Below the pieces are notes generated by a model. The model ran no database searches. It saw nothing but the letters and a program-made list of their open reading frames with translations, and was not told the origin of the DNA. Shown here in pieces: positions 17,539 to 24,687 of a stretch of 46,299 nucleotides of DNA. The position numbers were made by a program, and so were the translations under genes. The stretch comes from an uncultured Pseudomonadota bacterium (lineage in GTDB: Bacteria > Pseudomonadota > Gammaproteobacteria > Burkholderiales > Eutrophovitaceae). Location of the stretch: positions 1 through 46,299 of the forward strand of contig CALJLA010000218.1 in NCBI GenBank assembly GCA_937983055.1, in the 5' to 3' direction. Numbering within the stretch: the first letter of the stretch is position 1; every line of letters starts with the position of its first letter.

Positions 17539-19470
17539 ATGCGTCGGTTGCTCCTTGGAATGTTGCTGCTCGGCCTGGCGAATACGGTGCTTGCCGAAGC
17601 CGACAGTTTCCGCGTGCTCTGCTACCACGACGTTGCACGCGACGTGCGCGACCCTCCGGATCCCTACGCCGTCGATGCCGGACAGCTCGCCCTTCAGTTC
17701 GCCTGGCTCCGGGAAAACGGCTACCGCGTCGTCAGCCTCGACGACGTGATCGCCGCCCGGGAAGGGCGTCGATCGCTGCCGCCCAAGGCCGTCCTGCTGA
17801 CTTTCGACGATGGTTATCGGAGCTTCTATACCCGGGTATTCCCGCTGCTGAAAGCGTTCGGCTATCCGGCGATCGTCGCACTGACGGGCAGCTGGCTCGA
17901 TGCGCCGGCCGGCAAGACCGTCGAGTACGACGACGAACCGGTTCCGCGCGGGCATTTCATGTCCTGGAAGGAGATCAACGAGGTCGTCGCGTCGGGCCTG
18001 GTGGAAGTGGCGTCGCACAGCTATGGCCTGCATCGGGGCATTCCCGCCAACCCGCAGGGCAGCCGCATTCCCGCCGCCGTCGCGCGCGCCTACGATGCGC
18101 ACACGGCGAAGTACGAAAGCGAGGCCAGGTACCTGGAGCGGCTGCGCGCCGACCTGGCGCGCAATTCCGCGCTGATCGAGGCGCGCACCGGGAAGCGCCC
18201 CCGGCTGATGGTCTGGCCTTATGGCCGCGACAGCCTTCAGGCCATCGACGTTGCGCGCGAGCTCGGCATGCCGTTCACGATGCGTCTCGGGGGCGGCGCA
18301 AACGAGCTGAAGAACGGACTGCAGCGCATCCGCCGCGACCTGGTGCTGCGCAACCCGCCGCTGCGCGACTTCATTCCGATGGTCGCCAGGCAGCCCGACC
18401 CCTTGCCGGAAAGAGTCGTGCAGGTCGATCTCGACTATCTATTCGACACCGACCCGGACCAGCAGCAGCGCAACATCGACCGCCTGCTCGATCGCATCAA
18501 GGCGATGCGCGTGAGCACGGTTTACCTGCAGGCGTTTTCCGATCCCGACGGCAACGGTCAGGCCGACGCGCTCTACTTTCCCAGCCGGCACCTGCCGCTG
18601 CGCGGCGACATCTTCTCCTATGTGGCGTGGCAGCTTTCCACGCGGGCGGAGGTAAAGGTCTATGCCTGGATGCCGGTGCTCGCGTTCGAACTGCCGCCGC
18701 ACAGCCCCGCCGCGCAGTCCACCGTGCAGTCCGCCGCGCCGGAAGCGCCGTCGGCCGGGCGCTACCGCCGGCTGTCGCCGTTCGATCCCGAAGCGCGCAG
18801 GACGATTGCCGAAATCTACGAAGACCTGGCCCGCGGCGCGCGCTTCGACGGCCTGCTGTTTCACGACGACGCGACGCTGGACGACTTCGAGGACGCCAGC
18901 GCGGCCGCGCTGGAAACCTATGCCCGGTGGGGGCTGCCGCCGTCGGTCGAGGCGATCCGCGCCGACCCCGGGTTGATGCAGCGCTGGACGCAGCGGAAGA
19001 CCGAGGCGCTGGTCGCCTTCACCGCGGAGCTGACGGCGCGCGTGCGCCGCTACCAGGGCGCAATCCGCACTGCGCGAAATCTTTACGCATTGCCGGTATT
19101 GCAGCCCGAATCGCAAGCCTGGTTCGCGCAGTCGCTGCCGGCATTCATCGACGCGTACGACCACGCCGCCCTGATGGCGATGCCGTACATGGAGGGCGCG
19201 CCGCAGCCCGATCGCTGGTTGCGGGCACTGGTCGCGGCGGTGGCGGCGCATCCCGGCGCGCTCCGGAAGACCGTGTTCGAACTGCAGGCGGTGGACTGGA
19301 AAACCGGTCAGCCGGTATCGGACGCAACGCTGGCCGCGCAGATGGAAGGCCTGCAGCGGCTCGGCGCGATCAACTTCGGCTACTACCCGGACGACTTCGT
19401 GCGCGATCGTCCGGACCTCGCCCGCATCAAGCGGGCCATCTCGCTGCAGTCATTCCCGCGCGAGGACTGA
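17539..19470 (+). CDS. pgaB: PgaB: PNAG N-deacetylase / glycoside hydrolase
   Basis: 643 aa, two domains as in E. coli PgaB. The N-terminal CE4 deacetylase has TFDDG (Asp90-Asp91) and the metal His pair His160 and His165 in ASHSYGLH. The C-terminal GH153-type domain has VYLQAFSDPDGNG, VYAWMPVLAF, the acidic FDGLLFHDDATLDDFED cluster and MAMPYMEG. It partially de-N-acetylates PNAG during export. Unlike E. coli PgaB, the signal region (LLGLANTVLAEA) has no lipobox cysteine, so it is probably a soluble periplasmic protein rather than an outer-membrane lipoprotein. It sits 3 bp after pgaA and 4 bp before pgaC. Confidence 0.94.
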   Translation: MRRLLLGMLLLGLANTVLAEADSFRVLCYHDVARDVRDPPDPYAVDAGQLALQFAWLRENGYRVVSLDDVIAAREGRRSLPPKAVLLTFDDGYRSFYTRVFPLLKAFGYPAIVALTGSWLDAPAGKTVEYDDEPVPRGHFMSWKEINEVVASGLVEVASHSYGLHRGIPANPQGSRIPAAVARAYDAHTAKYESEARYLERLRADLARNSALIEARTGKRPRLMVWPYGRDSLQAIDVARELGMPFTMRLGGGANELKNGLQRIRRDLVLRNPPLRDFIPMVARQPDPLPERVVQVDLDYLFDTDPDQQQRNIDRLLDRIKAMRVSTVYLQAFSDPDGNGQADALYFPSRHLPLRGDIFSYVAWQLSTRAEVKVYAWMPVLAFELPPHSPAAQSTVQSAAPEAPSAGRYRRLSPFDPEARRTIAEIYEDLARGARFDGLLFHDDATLDDFEDASAAALETYARWGLPPSVEAIRADPGLMQRWTQRKTEALVAFTAELTARVRRYQGAIRTARNLYALPVLQPESQAWFAQSLPAFIDAYDHAALMAMPYMEGAPQPDRWLRALVAAVAAHPGALRKTVFELQAVDWKTGQPVSDATLAAQMEGLQRLGAINFGYYPDDFVRDRPDLARIKRAISLQSFPRED

Positions 19471-19474
19471 ACCA

Positions 19475-20746
19475 ATGGGCGCTGAAACGTTTGGACTGGC
19501 CGGCGCAATCCTCTTCGGCTTTGCCTTCAACTACCCGTTGTTGATGGCTTACGTGTGGATGATCGGCGCGCTGTTCTACTTTTTTCACTACGAGGCCCGC
19601 GACGGCAGAAAGGTCGATTCGCCGCCGCCGCTGGACCATTACCCGCCAGTGAGTTTTCTGGTGCCCTGCCACAACGACGAAAAGATTATCGCGGAGACGA
19701 TTGAATTCCTGCTGCGGCACGAGTATCCGGACTTCGAGATTCTCGCGATCAACGATGGCAGCACCGACCGCACCGGGGCGATTCTCGATGCGCTCGCCAG
19801 GCGCCACGAACGCCTTCGGGTCATTCATCACGCCTCCAACCAGGGCAAAGCGATGGCGCTGACCAGCGGCGCCCTGCTGTCGCGCCACGAGTTCCTCATC
19901 TGCATCGACTCAGACGCCGCGCTGGAGCCGCATGCCGCCGCATGGATGGTGTGGCACTTCCAGTCCAGCGCCCGCGTCGGCGCGGTGACCGGAAGCCCGC
20001 GCATACGCAACCGCTCCGGGCTGCTCGGCCGCATACAGATCGGGGAGTTTTCCTCGATGGTCGGGCTGATCAAGCGCGCCCAGCGCACCTATGGGCGACT
20101 GTTCACCATCTCCGGCGTCATTGCCGGCTTCCGCAAGTCCGCGCTCGCACATGTCGGCTACTGGAGCCAGGACATGCTGACCGAGGATATCGACATCACC
20201 TCCAAGCTCGAGATCGCCAAGTGGGACGTGCGCTTCGAGCCGCGCGCGCAGTGCTGGATCCTGATGCCGGAAACGCTGCCCGGACTGTGGCGCCAGCGGC
20301 TGCGCTGGGCGATCGGGGGCGCGCAGGTCATCCTGCGGCACACGCGACAGGTGCGGGGCTGGCGCGAGCGCCGCATGTGGCCCGTCTATCTCGAATACTT
20401 CCTGAGCATGCTGTGGGCGCACGCGATGCTCGCCACGTTTCTGCTCTGGGGGCTTGGCAAGGTGTTCGAACTGCCGCAGGCGCTGCAGGTGCCGACCCTG
20501 CTCCCCGGCTTTTCAGGCGTGCTGATCGGCGTTACCTGCATGCTGCAGATCGCGGTGAGCCTGGCCATCGATTCGCGCTACGAAAAAGGCCTGTTCCGCT
20601 ACTTCTTCTGGATGATCTGGTATCCGATCGTCTTCTGGCTGCTGAACGTCTTTACGACGGTCGCCGCCACACCACTCGCGTTCTTCCGCAAAACCGGCGC
20701 CCGCGCCACCTGGCGCAGCCCAGACAGGGGACTGCACACCACATGA
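19475..20746 (+). CDS. pgaC: PgaC: PNAG synthase, family 2 glycosyltransferase
   Basis: 423 aa. N-terminal membrane helices (about 8-38) precede a GT-A domain with all processive-synthase motifs: INDGSTD (Asp94), IDSD (145-147), TED (236-238) and QRLRW (274-278). Three C-terminal hydrophobic stretches follow. It polymerises UDP-GlcNAc into beta-1,6-GlcNAc and, with PgaD, is activated by c-di-GMP in E. coli. It starts 4 bp after pgaB and overlaps pgaD by ATGA. Confidence 0.95.
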   Translation: MGAETFGLAGAILFGFAFNYPLLMAYVWMIGALFYFFHYEARDGRKVDSPPPLDHYPPVSFLVPCHNDEKIIAETIEFLLRHEYPDFEILAINDGSTDRTGAILDALARRHERLRVIHHASNQGKAMALTSGALLSRHEFLICIDSDAALEPHAAAWMVWHFQSSARVGAVTGSPRIRNRSGLLGRIQIGEFSSMVGLIKRAQRTYGRLFTISGVIAGFRKSALAHVGYWSQDMLTEDIDITSKLEIAKWDVRFEPRAQCWILMPETLPGLWRQRLRWAIGGAQVILRHTRQVRGWRERRMWPVYLEYFLSMLWAHAMLATFLLWGLGKVFELPQALQVPTLLPGFSGVLIGVTCMLQIAVSLAIDSRYEKGLFRYFFWMIWYPIVFWLLNVFTTVAATPLAFFRKTGARATWRSPDRGLHTT

Positions 20747-21192
20747 CCGAACTCATCATCGACAGACCCGAACTGCATTCGCACGGACAGCGCTTGATCT
20801 TCGGCCTGCTCACCGCAGCGCTGTGGACTTTCTACGTCTACCTCCTGCTGCCCCTGGCGACCCTGCTGGCCTGGTGGCTCGGCTATTCGACGCTGTACGA
20901 AACCATGGTCGTCAAGCACGGGTGGGAGACGCTGCTCGGCATGTTGGGCCTTTATGCCACGATCATTGCGGCGATCGGCGTCGTTCAGATCCTCTGGGCG
21001 CTGGGCAACTGGCTGCGCTTTTCCGGCAGCCGCGACCGCCGGCGCACCCGAAGCGTGACGGTCGATTCCAGCTTGATGCAGTCGCGATTCATGACCGACA
21101 CCAGCGAGTTCCCCGCCTGGCAGGATTCGAAGCGGCTGACCGTTCACCTGCACCCGATGCTGCCGCGCATCGTCGACGTCGTCGCGGGCTGA
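20743..21192 (+). CDS. pgaD: PgaD: c-di-GMP-responsive partner of PgaC
   Basis: 149 aa from ATG 20743, overlapping the pgaC stop (ATGA). A longer ORF in this frame reaches back into pgaC and is a shadow. Two transmembrane helices (about 20-46 and 64-86) and a cytoplasmic tail match PgaD layout, including the early Trp/Tyr-rich TLLAWWLGYSTLYE and the GNWLRF segment after helix 2. PgaD is poorly conserved, so the call rests on topology and operon position. It should form the c-di-GMP-binding complex with PgaC in the inner membrane. Confidence 0.85.
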   Translation: MTELIIDRPELHSHGQRLIFGLLTAALWTFYVYLLLPLATLLAWWLGYSTLYETMVVKHGWETLLGMLGLYATIIAAIGVVQILWALGNWLRFSGSRDRRRTRSVTVDSSLMQSRFMTDTSEFPAWQDSKRLTVHLHPMLPRIVDVVAG

Positions 21193-21242
21193 CTCACGGT
21201 AGAGCCCCAGCGGCGGTCAGACTACGCGCGCCGACTCAAGCC

Positions 21243-21264
21243 AGAGCGGTGATCCGGCCGCTCT
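21243..21264 (+). terminator. Weak hairpin after pgaD
   Basis: AGAGCGG pairs with CCGCTCT across an 8-base loop, 50 bp after the pgaD stop. No T-run follows, so intrinsic termination is doubtful. Confidence 0.25.
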
Positions 21265-21268
21265 GAAG

Positions 21269-21435
21269 GCAGACCGGCGCGGCAACGCTTGCGCAGGTGG
21301 CTGCACTCTTTGACCGCTCGCCTGCCACGCTCAGTCATCTGGTGGCCCGCCTGGAGAAGTCTTCGCACAGTTCCGGCTCAGTTGCCGACGCTCTGCGAGA
21401 ACACTTTTATGCAATTATGCAGGCCTGACCCCGTT
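21269..21435 (+). pseudogene. 3' remnant of a REP-associated transposase
   Basis: These 167 bp match 36486-36652, the end of the intact transposase gene, with six substitutions by eye and no gaps. They encode the last part of the DnaA-like C-terminal helix-turn-helix, the stop codon and the trailing CAGGCCTGACCCC end sequence. The 5' part of the gene is absent; the join to pgaD-downstream sequence at 21268/21269 is abrupt. The attC site starts only 14 bp beyond its right end. Confidence 0.9.
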
Positions 21436-21449
21436 GGTTCCCCTGTGCC

Positions 21450-21547
21450 CTCTAACGCCTGAGTTCAGCGGCGTTTGACGCGACGTCCGTTTCTGCGGCA
21501 GCAAAAATGGGTTGCGGGTAGAAAGTCCGCTGCAACGATTTGTTAAC
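21450..21547 (-). repeat. Integron attC recombination site
   Basis: Read on the minus strand, 98 bp run from GGTTAAC (R'') to GTTAGAG (R'). The inner boxes CAGCGGAC (L'') and GCCGCTG (L') pair over six bases plus a closing pair, with one unpaired A. That is the extrahelical base that orients attC folding. The R and L boxes are separated by 9-base, largely unpaired spacers on each arm, and a variable loop of about 50 bp lies between the L boxes. The R boxes deviate by a base each from RYYYAAC/GTTRRRY. It lies 26 bp after the stop of the 21574-22029 gene, the normal place for the attC of a gene cassette. Confidence 0.8.
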
Positions 21548-21573
21548 CATCATTTCCCCCTTTAACCCGCGAA

Positions 21574-22029
21574 TCAACCAACAAAGCCAAAAACCATGGA
21601 TTCATCGTAATGAATTATGAAGTCCTTGCCGTTCCACTCTGCCTCGCACGACTTCAGGCGATATACGTCTCCTTGGTTCCAGCGACCGCCGATCAAGTCG
21701 TCGATGAGATCTTCCAGAATAACCACCTCGCCAATTTGAAGACCCGGGGGGATCAAGTAAGCCGCGAATGGACTGGGAAAGTTGTGTGGATAGTAGAAAG
21801 TGAACTCGATTACTTCGTCTCCGCCACGTGCTGCACGGTAGTCGCCAACCACCGAGATTTCACCGGTTTTCGGGTTTTGATAGACAGCAAACTTTGAACG
21901 AATCTCTGGCGAAGGAGATACCTTCTTTACTAGCGGGAAGTAGCCCTCGCGTGCGGCTTGATTGATATCTTCCTCTGTTCTGGCCGTGCGGATTACGCGA
22001 ATCGCTCGATTGTCATTTTTACTGGCCAT
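21574..22029 (-). CDS. Integron-cassette protein 2, unknown function
   Basis: 151 aa, ATG 22029 with AAAGGTG six bases before it. Acidic, no signal peptide or membrane segment. It starts with a short basic region (IRVIRTARTEEDINQAAREGYFPLVKKV), then a beta-rich part (KFAVYQNPKTGEISVVGDYRAA, VIEFTFYYPHNFPSPFAAYLIPP) and a C-terminal segment LEDLIDDLIGGRWNQGDVYRLKSCEAEW. No family was recognised. Base composition is visibly lower in GC than the chromosome around it. It overlaps its upstream partner by 11 bp and is followed directly by the attC, so both genes form one mobile cassette. Confidence 0.8.
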   Translation of the reverse strand: MASKNDNRAIRVIRTARTEEDINQAAREGYFPLVKKVSPSPEIRSKFAVYQNPKTGEISVVGDYRAARGGDEVIEFTFYYPHNFPSPFAAYLIPPGLQIGEVVILEDLIDDLIGGRWNQGDVYRLKSCEAEWNGKDFIIHYDESMVFGFVG

Positions 22030-22417
22030 TACTCACCTTTATTTCAATGTTGTCTTGACCGAGTCGGATGCGAAAACACACTTCAGGATCGTCATGCGCT
22101 GCACGGACAATCTCTTCAGGAGTCATCTGTGCCGTATCTAGCACTGCTTTGTCACATGAATCGCAAAGCCGCTGCCCAACCCCGCGACTTCCGACCGGCA
22201 CGAGCTGTTGCCAAGACTTCAGCCGCGGGCAGTTCACATGCTTCAGGATGTCCCCACGTGCGTCTTGAAGCGTTCTATTCACGGGATCAAAGATTGGTTT
22301 GTTTCCCACCAGTATCCACCCTTGACGGCTAACTAGATCTACACGTGCAATGTGACGAATAACATGACCTGCTTCCTCATAGCACCGGCTACAGACAACC
22401 CGGAATTTCGCTCGCAT
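22019..22417 (-). CDS. Integron-cassette protein 1, putative zinc-ribbon, unknown function
   Basis: 132 aa from ATG 22417; a longer version to 22504 would run into the opposed integrase and is less likely, though the ribosome site before 22417 is weak. Two CxxC knuckles (CSRC near residue 9 and CDSC near residue 88), with His residues after the first, suggest a zinc-binding fold. Between them lie DLVSRQGWILVGNKPIFD and KHVNCPRLKSWQQLVPVG. The C-terminus is TPEEIVRAAHDDPEVCFRIRLGQDNIEIKV. No family was recognised. First gene of the cassette, divergent from the integrase remnant. Regulation, nuclease, toxin or phage-defence roles are all open. Confidence 0.75.
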   Translation of the reverse strand: MRAKFRVVCSRCYEEAGHVIRHIARVDLVSRQGWILVGNKPIFDPVNRTLQDARGDILKHVNCPRLKSWQQLVPVGSRGVGQRLCDSCDKAVLDTAQMTPEEIVRAAHDDPEVCFRIRLGQDNIEIKVSNGQ

Positions 22418-22445
22418 GGTCGCAAAGGAGACGTTTGCTGTACGG

Positions 22446-22947
22446 TTGAATACATATAGCAACACCCCGAATCTTGGCAGCCGCCCGCCGCTGCAACCGG
22501 TCAAGGTGCAGGATCGCCTGCGGAAACGGGTGCGATGCCTTCAATACAGCATAGGAACTGAAAAGGCCTACGTCTACTGCGGCAGGAATTGCACGCGGCG
22601 GCATGGCGTTCGCCATCCGGAGACTATCGGCCATGCCGAGGTGGAGGCTTTCTTGTCCTGGCTTGCCAATGACACGCGGATATCGACGTCGACTCACCGC
22701 CACGCGCTTTTCGCTTTGTTGTTGCTTTACAAAGGGTTACTCGACACCGAGTTGCCTTAGCCGACCGAGATCGGCCGGGTTGCCAAACGGCATCGCGTAC
22801 CGGTGGTCCTCAGCCGAGAAGAGATCGCGAAACTTTTCGCCTATCTCGATGGGAAGGTGGTCTTGATCTGCGGGCTACTGTATGTGACCGGGACGGGACC
22901 GACGGCGGGACAGAGGCCGCGTGAAAAACGTGGACTTTGGCCGCCAG
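22446..22947 (+). pseudogene. intI: Integron integrase intI, inactivated and truncated
   Basis: The translation follows IntI-type tyrosine recombinases closely: PPLQPVKVQDRLRKRV, TEKAYVY, HGVRHPETIG, EVEAFLSWLAN, STSTHRHAL, then after a TAG (22758-22760) TEIGR, RVPVVLSREEIAKLFAYL and LLYVTGTG. The TAG replaces the Trp of the usual LPW-xx-EIGR. Near 22896-22918 the frame shifts, and RVKNVDFGRQ (22918-22947) continues the match in another frame. Everything after that is gone, including the IntI-specific insert and the HxxR and Tyr catalytic residues. The start is unclear (TTG 22446 or the ATG at 22416). It reads away from the cassette genes, as intI does in integrons. Confidence 0.88.
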
Positions 22948-22993
22948 GCCGCCCGAGCCCGACCCAGTTGTTGCCCGACGTGCGCCGTACCTG

Positions 22994-23275
22994 CTACCTG
23001 CGCTGAGGCTTGGGACGCGCCGCTTTTTCTCCTGCAGCGAGCTTTCCGAGCCAGTCGTGCACATCTTGCGCCGCGTAGACCTTCCCGGTGCGGTCGATAT
23101 CGGAGTCGGCTTTTTGCGCTTCCTCCACGAAGTCCTGCATTCGCTCCTCGCGCTCCACTTCCCGCTGAAGGGCGTCGACCATCAGGCTGTGGGCACTGCG
23201 CCCAGTCTTCTCCGCGAGCGCTGCAATACGGTCTTTCAGGTTTTGGGGAAGCTTTATCGACGTTCTGGAAACCAT
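22994..23275 (-). CDS. CopG/ribbon-helix-helix antitoxin-like protein, orphan
   Basis: 93 aa from ATG 23275. The N-terminal SRTSIKLPQNLKDRIAALAE is a ribbon-helix-helix DNA-binding motif, followed by a helical acidic middle (REVEREERMQDFVEEAQKADSDI) and a basic tail (EKAARPKPQRR). This is the layout of antitoxins that precede ParE/RelE-type toxins. Such a toxin should follow immediately downstream on the minus strand, but that sequence is the broken integrase and shows no toxin-like ORF. The gene is thus probably an orphan left by a deletion. An ORF in the same frame back to 23683 is a shadow within hlyD. Confidence 0.8.
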   Translation of the reverse strand: MVSRTSIKLPQNLKDRIAALAEKTGRSAHSLMVDALQREVEREERMQDFVEEAQKADSDIDRTGKVYAAQDVHDWLGKLAAGEKAARPKPQRR

Positions 23276-23331
23276 GCATCCGTCGCTAACTGTTTGGGTA
23301 GCGCCACGATAAGACCGCCTCGATCGCCGGT

Positions 23332-24678
23332 TCACCGCTCCCGCCCCGCCTCGTGAAACGCCTTCTGCAGCGGCGAGAGCACGTACTCGAGCACGGTGCG
23401 GTCGCCGAGGCGGATCTCGGCGTTGACCTGCATGCCTGACGCAAGGGCATGGCTTAAGCCGTCGCGGTCGATGCTCTGGCGGTTGAGCGCGATCAGCGCG
23501 CGGTAGCGCGGGCTGCCGGCTGCCGGCGCGGGCTGGTCGCGGCTGGCGAGATCGGTGGCGTCGGCGCCGACGTGAATCACGCTGCCTTCGACCATGCCGT
23601 ACTTCTGGAAGGCATAGGCCGCCACCTTCACCCGCACCGGCTGCCCCTCGCGCACGAAGCCGACATCCTCGTTCGCCACCCATACTTCCGCGCGAAGCGG
23701 CTCGTCGCGCGGCACCAGGGTAAAGAGCACGGTGCCGGGCTGCACCACCGCGCCGACGGTGTGGGTGGCCAGCTCTTTCACCACGCCGTCGGTCGGCGCG
23801 CGCAACTCCAGCAGTTCGTGGCGGCGCGACTGCTTGCGCCCGGCTTCTTCCAGCCGCTGCAGCTCGGCCACCGTCTGCAGGCGCTCGGCTTCCAGCGACT
23901 GGCGGTAAGTCGAGGCGATCTGCGCGACGCGGGTGTCGGCTTCCTGGATGGCGGCCCTGAGCGCGCCGATGGCATGGGACTGGGCCTTGAGTTCCTGCTC
24001 GTTCTCGATGCGCAGGCGCTCGCGATCCAGCGCCAGCAGCCGGCCGGCGTAGCCTTCGTCGGCGAGCTGCTTCCAGCCTTTTTCCTGCGCCTCGTAGATC
24101 GGCGCGGTCTGGCGCAGTTTGGCTTCGCGCTCAAGCGCGCTGTTCAAGTCCTGCTCGGCGCGGGCGCGCACGCTGCGCTGCGCGCCGAGCGCATCGAGAT
24201 GCGCCGCGCGGTTGGCGCGCTGCTGCGAGACCACCTGGGCGTAGAGTTCCGGGGGATCGTCCGGCAGGCGGCGCAGTTCGCGCCCGCCCAGCTCGGCCTC
24301 GATGCGCCGAAGCTGCAGCCGCCGCAATACCAGGTCGTTCTGGATCTGCCGGCCGTCGGCTTCGGACAGCGACGCATCCAGCCGCGCCAGCACCTGCCCG
24401 GCCTTTACCGCCTCGCCTTCGCGCACCAGGATCTCGCGCACGATGCCGCCGTCGGCCGGCTGCGCCACCTGCACATGGTTCTGCGGCACCAGCCGCCCCT
24501 GCGCCACCGACACGATGTCCAGCCGCCCGAGCGCCGCCCAGGCGAGCGTCGCCGCCAGCAGCCCGGCCAGCAGCAGGATCACCGCGCGCGGCAGCGGCGA
24601 CGGCGCGCTCGACTGCAACTGCAGCATCGCGGGGGAGAACTCGGCGCTGTCGCGCCGAGCCGGTGAGCGATAGGTCAT
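23332..24678 (-). CDS. HlyD-family membrane fusion protein of the type I secretion system
   Basis: 448 aa. A cytoplasmic N-terminus, one transmembrane helix (about 32-50), the first barrel-sandwich half (VQVAQPADGGIVREILVREGEAVKAGQVLARLD), a long coiled coil (about 115-290, with ELKAQSHAIGALRAAIQEADTRV), the second half (LRAPTDGVVKELATHTVGAVVQPGTVLFTLVP) and a beta-barrel with the HlyD-typical AYAFQKYGMVEGSV. This adaptor links the inner-membrane ABC exporter to a TolC-type outer-membrane channel, which is not in the window. It starts 9 bp after the RTX gene with GGAGG immediately following the RTX stop. Confidence 0.95.
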   Translation of the reverse strand: MTYRSPARRDSAEFSPAMLQLQSSAPSPLPRAVILLLAGLLAATLAWAALGRLDIVSVAQGRLVPQNHVQVAQPADGGIVREILVREGEAVKAGQVLARLDASLSEADGRQIQNDLVLRRLQLRRIEAELGGRELRRLPDDPPELYAQVVSQQRANRAAHLDALGAQRSVRARAEQDLNSALEREAKLRQTAPIYEAQEKGWKQLADEGYAGRLLALDRERLRIENEQELKAQSHAIGALRAAIQEADTRVAQIASTYRQSLEAERLQTVAELQRLEEAGRKQSRRHELLELRAPTDGVVKELATHTVGAVVQPGTVLFTLVPRDEPLRAEVWVANEDVGFVREGQPVRVKVAAYAFQKYGMVEGSVIHVGADATDLASRDQPAPAAGSPRYRALIALNRQSIDRDGLSHALASGMQVNAEIRLGDRTVLEYVLSPLQKAFHEAGRER

Positions 24679-24687
24679 GGTCGCCTC

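Noticed and set aside
22875..23279. 134-codon minus-strand ORF starting next to the antitoxin, considered as a toxin
   Set aside because: It runs through the antitoxin in another frame and is Arg/Ala/Gly-rich with no ParE/RelE features.
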